Below are positions 56,833 through 64,000 of a stretch of 64,000 bases of DNA, piece by piece. The DNA lies in assembly GCA_036245805.1 (NCBI GenBank), contig BTRK01000002.1, positions 31,478,661 to 31,542,660 of the forward strand, in the 5' to 3' direction. This DNA comes from Pristionchus mayeri (Eukaryota > Nematoda > Chromadorea > Rhabditida > Neodiplogasteridae). The notes under the pieces were generated by a model that saw only the letters and a list, made by a program, of their open reading frames with translations, was not told the origin of the DNA and ran no database searches. A program made the position numbers and the translations under genes. Every line of letters starts with the position of its first letter. Within the stretch, counting starts at the first letter, position 1.

Positions 56833-59800
56833 ACCGGCATGTGTGGTCGCATAGGCAACCCTTTCCGTTTCATGGACCTCTCAAGTAAGTCTGCTTTCGG
56901 TGGTTTCGGAAAAGCTTGCATAATGAACACCTGAAAGAGAAATATGATGCACTTCCAGATATACAATTAGTAGTTTTAAAGAATACAAATATGTATGCCA
57001 CATTTCAAACATCATTTCAAAGTTCCATTCATAAAAATGATAATCCGTTACGGGCCAAACCAACCTTATTTTTCACGTTTTTTTCGAAGAATGCTAGTCG
57101 TTTATGCATGAATTGGAGGATTTCGTCGTTTTCGATCGGCCTCTGGATGGGCTCCGACGGATTTATAAATCTACAAATAATCGATTTTCGATGTTTGTGA
57201 AATCTCCATAATTAGCACTCACGATTAATACTCGAGAAATTGACCGCTCGAGCGAGTAAACTATTAACAATCACTAGCCTTTCAATCACAAACAATACGT
57301 CCGGTTGCTCTCTCTCGACATCCGCATCGATGTGTTCATGAGCTAGCCTGTAGCTCGGACACGACAAATCGGGACGAGTGTTGACGAGAGGTTCACATTC
57401 TGCATTGAATTCATATCGTGTTTAATATTCGGCTTGTTTAATCTGTCAGAAATGTGCGAGAAAAGTTGCGTAAAAAGTTGCGTAAAAAGTTCGCGAACTT
57501 CTGATTCTCTCCTGTTCGTGTACTCTCTCTCTTTCTCTAACCAGGTCGTTGAAAAGTTCACGAACTTTTCGGCGAACTATGTTCGAAAATCATACTTTTG
57601 TGATTGTTTACTTCCTTTTCCCTCTCTCAAGAATGCGTGCTCTCTCGCCTTTCTCTAACTTTTCACGCAGCTCCTTGAAAAGTTCGTTAAAAACCGGCAT
57701 TAATTCGTTCGAAATTCGTACTTTTCTTTTGTTTTACTTATTTTTATCAATTATTTTTGCTCTTAACTTATGACTGCGTATAAGAACAACCTTCCCTCTG
57801 ATGGAATAGCTTGACATTACAGGGTGGGGAAAGTGGTGACCCATTTTCGAAAAAAATACTCCAACCCTGTTTACTTTCACTACGCTGTATTCTGAAGCTA
57901 TTCCAGCTAAGGGAAGGTTGTCATTATAAGAAATCATAAGTTAAAAGCAAAAATAGTTTATAAAAGTAAGGAAAACAAAAGAAAAGTATGATTTTCGAAC
58001 ACAGTTCGTCGAAAAGTTCGTGAACTTTTCATCGACCTTAGAGAAAGATCGACCTTAGAGTTAGAGAAAGAGAGAGAGCATGCGAAATGGAGAGAATCAG
58101 AAGTTCGCGAACTTTTTACGCAACTTTTTGTCGCACATTTCTGACAGATTAAACAGGCCGATTGTCTTAATTGAAAATTTCACATAACCAATTACCTAGT
58201 TCAGTAATATAAAAAAAACCTCACTTACCCTCAATCGCACTGGTCTGAAACTTGCCGTAGTAGGGTCTAAAGTGTTTCTGAACGAGTCCTCCCAGATTTG
58301 GAGTATAACTATTGCCGATTATTAAGAAGTGTAACGTGCCAGATCCAGGCTGAAACTCGTCATGACTCTTTTTAGGCAAATTATGCACAATAAACGCGCA
58401 CTGCATCGTGTTCACGTCTTTGATGTTGCATCATCACTAAAGGGATCGATGGAAACATATGCTTAACACTAAGCAAAATAGTAAATTTATAAATTTTACC
58501 GGGATCGATCTCAGCAACAATACCTGATGTTCGCAAAATCCTAGAGGGTTTCGGCCGTATTGCCGTGAGCAATCATCGTATTTGAAAAGTGTGTTCTCCG
58601 TGAACATCTGAGCGTTTATCGCATCAATTTCCTCTGAAAGGTCAAAATGGAAATGTCTTTAGTATTTTTAAAAACAAGATTAACCTTGTGTAAGCGGAAT
58701 GTTTGACTCGAAATCCGATGAAATCTGCGTGGCGTTCACTGCAATTATAATGAAGCATACGCATTCCGTACTGTTCTTACTTTTCGTTTTCGAATTATCC
58801 ATATACAGGAGAGTACTTGTGCTTATAGCGAGAACCGTCAGTGAGAACAAACCGAGTACGAGCGAAATCGTCGACTTGATGGAAAGCGTCAGATACCTTC
58901 AGCTTCACAAAATAAAACTATTTTAGTATATCATTAGACGGAAACATGGAAAGGAAAGATCTACGCAGGAGTACAATGCTGCAAAAAGGAGTATCGCCCA
59001 AACCATTTCTCGTAGAAGTAATGACAAATTCCAGCCAGCAACACCGATATCAGCATTGCCGCGAGCCTCACTGCAAAAATAATAGTAAAATCACAAGTTT
59101 AAGGGATATCACAATGATTTTGGGAAGTAAGTCAATATTTAGTCAATCAAAAAAAATCAAACAAAGAATGTATTTAATAAAAAAATAACAGTTCAGTGTC
59201 TAAAGCCATTCCTTTCCAAAACACAACCACTGTTCTGAGAGATTTCCACCACAGGTGTGATGGGGATAGATCAGGTGGTAAGGTCGACTAATGAAAAGGT
59301 AGGGATAATACTATGCCAGGACTGCTCGTCGATGCTCATCAGCACACAAAACATCGGCCAGTGGATTAAGTAGAGACCGTACGAGGCGTCGCCTGAGAGA
59401 ACAAGGCAACGTATGTTTTGATTTTTATTGTATATGAGAGGAATCGAGAGAGAATCGACCACTCCGCGGCAGTAGAATTCAAGTTGGTCCTATCTGGCTG
59501 AACTTTTATCAGGTGGTACTTGAAATGATGCTCTTTCACACTGCGTCGTCAGAATTTTGATAACTGTCGTCACCGTCGTGATTCAGAAGGCCAAACTTGG
59601 CAATATCACTTTTCGACAGTCAAATCGCGCTCTCTTAACTGATCATATCTCAGTTTAACATAACGTTATAAGGCCGTCCTTTGTTTCAAATGAAAGCTAC
59701 CATCATACTCTACAAGTATATGTCATTGACATCATTCCAGGCCTACATCCTGGTGCGGCGCGGTCGGGGACACCAAAAGTGACGTAACTTTGGAAATCAG

Positions 59801-61932
59801 AAAAACAGGGTTCAGTCATCATGCTTACGTTGTAGTACATATATGTGCGTAACTAATGGCCAAGAATTGGACAAATCGCTGAGCGGACAAAAAAGTGGCG
59901 CTCGCTTTTGTCCTGTGGCTCGAAATTGGGTACCTGACAGCAATACTTCTGAACCTCCCATTGCCCGCAAATAGGCTCAAATACTTCGAAATCATCTAAA
60001 ACAACATTTTATCTCGTTTCCCCAATAGCTGTCCCTTGGTAATTGGCCAAAAATTACGGTAGAACTTGAAATTCAAAAATCGATGTTTTGACTTTTTCAA
60101 CGTGTGAGATGGGCCCACATGCGGTAAATCGCTTCCAAATAACATATAAATGCCCCCTAAACTAATCATACAAACGTCGTTCCTGGAAATACCTTATTTC
60201 AGCTGAGGATTCCATGAAAAGGTGCAAAACTGTTATTTAGGTCAAAATTGTCCTAGCGACCCCGCCCTTGCAAAGAAATGTATAGAATGATGAGCTAAAC
60301 ATTTTATCTGTTGAAAGTTAGTTTCTATCTTTTCGTTAAATGGCGCTACGGAGCCGAGAACTTGGCTGAAATTGGTCTGGAATCCCCCGAGAGCGCGCGC
60401 TCTAACCTTCTGCCGCTTTCGCCGTCTGACCTCCCTCTCCCTCCCCTCTATTTAGCGCTCTCCCGGGTGCGTTTCCAGTAGTTTTGTACCTACTTCGATG
60501 TTCCTTAGCGCCCTTTAACGAAAAGATAGAAACTAACTTTCAACAGATAAAATGTTTAGCTCATCATTCTATACATTTCTTTGCAAGGGCGGTGTCGCTA
60601 GGACAATTTTGACCTTAATAACAGTTTTGCACCTTTTCATGGAATCCTCAGCCGAAATAAGGTATTTCCAGGAACGCCGTTTGTATGATTAGTTTAGGGG
60701 GGCATTTATATGTTATTTGGAAGCGATTTACCGCATGTGGGCCCATCTCACACGTTGAAAAAGTTAAAAACATCCATTTTTGAATTTCAAGTTCTACCCT
60801 AATTAATGGCCAATTACCAAGGGACAGCTATTGGGGAAACGAGATAAAATGTTGTTTTAGATGATTTCGAAGTATTTGAGCCCAATTGCGGGCAATGGGA
60901 GGTTCAGAAGTATTGCTGTCAGGTACCCATTTTCGAGTCACAGGACAAAAGCGAGCGCCACTTTTTTTCCCCTCATATACAATAGTTCCCATCATTTTTA
61001 AATGGCAAACTGGCAAAGCAAACAATTACCCATGAAATGGAGGAACAAATGGCACAGTACGACCGATTGCGATCGCGCCACGAGCAGCACCGAAGCAACT
61101 AACGTGACGAAAAATCGGATAATTGTTTCCTCAAATCATTCTAATAATGCCAAGCACTCGTTTACTATGTCACCGAATCCCCCGTGCACAGAACAGTAAT
61201 AGCTGCCAACATAACGAACGCGTAAGGGATTACTATAAATTGTCATTGATATATACATTATGAAGTTTGTAGTGCTCACTCAATGCTTTCTTATGGGAAC
61301 TATTAGATTTAATTTGCAATTCCTCCTCATCTGAATCAATCACTTTCGCGGATAAAATCTGCAATGTAAAAATGAACATCTGAAGAAATACATCAAGGGG
61401 CTGGTGCAGGTGACATGAGAATGTTCTTACCAAATCGATTTGAAAAGCCAACGCTCCAAACAGAAACTGCCACAACCTGCAAAGCGGTCGAATATCAGGG
61501 ATCTAATGCCCACACATGCCTTGCTAGTGTTGAATCGAATGCATCTTCCGAGTTACGCAGTAAGGAATATGCGAAAGATGCGACGGCGTGCAGTATTATG
61601 AACGTGAAACTGCTGGCCGCTTCGATTGGCTGAAATAAACTTGCTGATAAACGATTGGACGACCCGGATATACCTCGGATCTCGCTATTTCGCTTTACAG
61701 TAAGAACCCTAGATATACAAACCGTTGACTGTTGGGCGCATGTGTTTTGAAAAAAAAGATGAGCAAACATACTTTGAAAAAGTGCAGTATAAGTGGAGCG
61801 ATCAAATAGAACTGAAGCTCGACGCATAGCGACCAGTAGTGGGTGAAGAAATCGTTCGCCTTTTCCAGCTTGGAAATGTATGGTAAGATGTCGAAGTAAT
61901 AGTCCGAAACGTACAGCTTGAAAGTAGTACTC
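56833..61932 (-). CDS. Membrane O-acyltransferase (oac/NRF-6-like), copy 2, 5' end possibly beyond window
   Basis: Exon for exon the same as 49199-54298, shifted by 7634: WSLCVELQFYLIAP exon at 61773-61932, GC-AG intron before 61476, LSGDASYGLYLIHWPMFC at 59271-59462, SGNH-like GNSY exon near 58231-58429. Unlike copy 1, the foldback upstream is complete and is followed by other sequence at 63527-64000, so N-terminal exons could lie beyond the window. Enzyme role and localisation are as for copy 1. An intact reading frame is not demonstrated, so this may also be a pseudogene. Confidence 0.6.
57429..58164. mobile_element. Foldback in oac region, copy 2
   Basis: Identical to 49795-50530 at offset 7634. 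Confidence 0.8.
59883..60974. mobile_element. Foldback in oac gene intron, copy 2
   Basis: Identical to 52249-53340 at offset 7634. Confidence 0.82.
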
Positions 61933-62009
61933 CTCAGGTGTCATGCGTGGTTGCAAATTCTTGATGAATAATAAAGTGTACGTAGCTGACCTAGAATCGG
62001 CATTCGAAA

Positions 62010-63527
62010 AGCTTATGAGTGACTATCTGAGAGAACTGACCAAAGGCCGTACAACGAAAAATAAAGTGCTGATTTTAAGATCTCCCTAGGGGTATCTTTT
62101 CACGTAGAGTTCGAAAATCGACCTTTTCTATAGTTTTCAGTCGATCCACTGTGACTTCAGATCAGTTTTGAGCATTTTATGACTATTTTATCCCAGTGGA
62201 AATAAATGAAGCTGAAAAAAGCCGAATTTGGCGCTTTTTCAAAAATCCGATTTTATTCACATCGAATTTTCCCAAGTTTATGGCCACTCAACTTTCCATT
62301 TTAAATCGGAATCCTGCATTTGCTCAGCAGATCTTTCAGTATGCCTCGACATCAATCAGAAAAAGTATTAGTGAGGCTGGTAACATATGAGTAAGTCATG
62401 ATTATTATTGCTTGAAAACCTGTTTTTGCGAAGGATTGATAATAAAAATTTTATAATTTGCGAAAAGCTTAGTGTGAATGATTGATATTTCAACAATTTA
62501 TCACTTTCTCATACGAATTAAGTCGATTACTGGCGTTTAAACTATACTTTGCATAATTTTATAATTTTTTGTATTCGCATGACTAAAATTTTACCATTTT
62601 TTTCAAATAATTGGACGTCTTAAATTACATCCATTATTAAGTTGGCGCATATTGGGAGAGTTGAAAATTACATGAGTTTGTTCCTCAGTCTTCGCGAACT
62701 TTGTAAATACCAACTTAATCAATAATTGTTCACTCACGTCAACCATTTTCAAGCAACAATAATCATGACTTACTCATATGTTACCAGCCTCACTAATACT
62801 TTTTCTGACTTATGTCGAGGCATACTGGAAGATCTGCTGAGCAAATGCAGGATTCCGATTTAAAATGGAAAGTTGAGTGGCCATAAACTTGGGAAAATTC
62901 GATATGAATAAAATCGGATTTTTGAAAAAAAGCGCCAAATTCGGCTTTTTCAGCTTCATTTATTTCCACTGGGATAAAATAGTCATAAAATGCTCAAAAC
63001 TGATCTGAAGTCACAGTGGATCGACTGCAAACTATAGAAAACCTTCACATTATACACGCATTTTCATATTTCGCGTTTCATAAACCTGCTTTACCACCTA
63101 TCGATTTTCCCGCAATTATGTGCCTAGGGGTAACTTTTCATGTAGAATGGAATGAGCATAGTTAAAAGTGCACAGACTTTGAAACTTTTTCAGGCCGGCG
63201 AATTTGAAAATTTAAATGACCATAACTTTTTTCACAGATGAGCTAGTCTTTCACTTTCAACAGTAAAAATGCTTATCTCGTCGAGATCTTTCAGAATTAC
63301 AATGCATTTATGGGGTTTGGATAAGCAGTGCATAAGTTACAAAAACTGACCACCTGACAACAGCGCGACACTGAAAACGAAGGGTCAGAGATACGGCTTT
63401 CTAAGGTCGATTTTCGAACTCTACGTGAAAAGTTACCCCTAGGGAGATCTTAAAATCAGCACTTTATTTTTCATTGTACGGCCTATAGGTGATATTGCTC
63501 GGTTCTCTCAGATCACTCTTATGTGAT
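62010..63527. mobile_element. Complete copy of the junction foldback
   Basis: The left end CTTATGAGTGACTATCTGAG pairs with the complement of CTCAGATCACTCTTATG at the right; inner arms as in 54376-55704. The right end also contains CGTGAAAAGTTACCCCTAGG, complementary to the left arm near 62090-62105. Confidence 0.8.
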
Positions 63528-64000
63528 GTTAAGAGACCGGATCGGTAAGATTGGACCACCCCCCGGACATGCGGTAGTCCGGAATGGGAACTGGGCCGCC
63601 ATGCTTCAAGCATGTATACCCCTTGGCCCCTTGATGCACAATATAAAGGCTATTTCTCGATTCCGCTTTTCAGTAAGAAATTATAAGGTGCCAAAGTTGA
63701 AAAATCGAAATTTCATATTTTTTGAACGCGATGAGATAGACTCAAAATCTATTTTGTGTTGTATTAGGGGTGACCAATAACCAAAAATGAACCACCCTGA
63801 TCGAATCGGTGTTGGTTGGAAACATGATTTCGTGTCCGAATTTTTCTCTTTTTCCAGGCAAAATTTTCAATATGGAAGGGGGGCAATATCACACTGTGCC
63901 TAAAATGTAGCCCGATGAATTCTACATCGAATTTTTTCAAAGGGAAAAGAAATCGACGTTTCCGTTTTCCTCATATCGAGGTCCGAACATGCCCGAGAGA
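63528..64000. other. Unassigned sequence at window end
   Basis: A short frame at 63523-63780 has no family resemblance. Sequence resembles low-complexity transposon flank; no exon of the oac gene is recognised here. Confidence 0.4.

Larger units (their letters stand above)
55705..63338. repeat. Tandem duplication, copy 2 (7,634 bp)
   Basis: Same sequence as 48071-55704. It lacks the G21 tract before its start and continues at its end into the true right end of the foldback. Confidence 0.95.

Noticed and set aside
1..64000. tRNA, rRNA or small RNA genes
   Set aside because: No cloverleaf with A/B boxes or ribosomal sequence was recognised by eye; a tRNAscan or Infernal run would be needed to exclude them.

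Overview
This is a eukaryotic window, almost certainly from a free-living rhabditid (clade V) nematode. The evidence is nematode-restricted chemoreceptor families (Srt, Srd, Sri/Srh-like), a nematode-type O-acyltransferase with an SGNH tail (oac/NRF-6 family), short introns with TTTCAG-like acceptors, a TIL-domain secreted protein, and a dense load of Tc1/mariner, RTE and foldback elements. I cannot name the species. The only clearly intact protein-coding genes I can defend are one srt receptor (26829-29308), one TIL peptide gene (43802-44461) and a Tc1-like transposase (31941-32969). Most other gene-like material is broken or incomplete.

Layout. (1) 1-11820 is a nested rearrangement. A 3.77 kb arm (1220-4988) is followed by its reverse complement; a 1,437-bp block spanning the centre is tandemly duplicated (4714-6150 and 6151-7587); and the whole is flanked by direct copies of a >1.2 kb sequence (1-1219 and 10592-11820). 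Each arm carries the first two exons of an acireductone dioxygenase gene and nothing downstream. All copies look identical except for G/C homopolymer lengths. (2) 12.0-17.2 kb holds a dispersed Sri/Srh-like pseudogene on the minus strand, split by a decayed mariner-like element and small palindromic elements, then a 1.06 kb foldback. (3) 17.8-26.4 kb is transposon-derived: a mariner-like remnant, two abutting foldbacks and a broken RTE-clade LINE. (4) 26.8-36.9 kb is a chemoreceptor cluster: an intact srt, two Sri/Srh-like pseudogenes, one srd pseudogene with an internal deletion and a Tc1-like insertion, and one srd pseudogene on the plus strand. (5) 37.0-42.5 kb holds a foldback, a decayed mariner-like element and a dead mariner. 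(6) 43.8-47.9 kb holds the TIL gene, a nearly complete srd with one in-frame stop, and the 5' exons of a small secreted protein. (7) 48071-63338 is a perfect-looking 7,634-bp tandem duplication carrying an oac gene on the minus strand; its start lies 8 bp from a run of 21 G.

How it fits together: a fast-evolving chemosensory-gene neighbourhood, full of palindromic mobile DNA and recent segmental duplications. The two large duplications could be real recent events or assembly errors; read-level evidence is needed to tell. Exon coordinates were worked out by eye from splice signals and protein similarity and are hypotheses.
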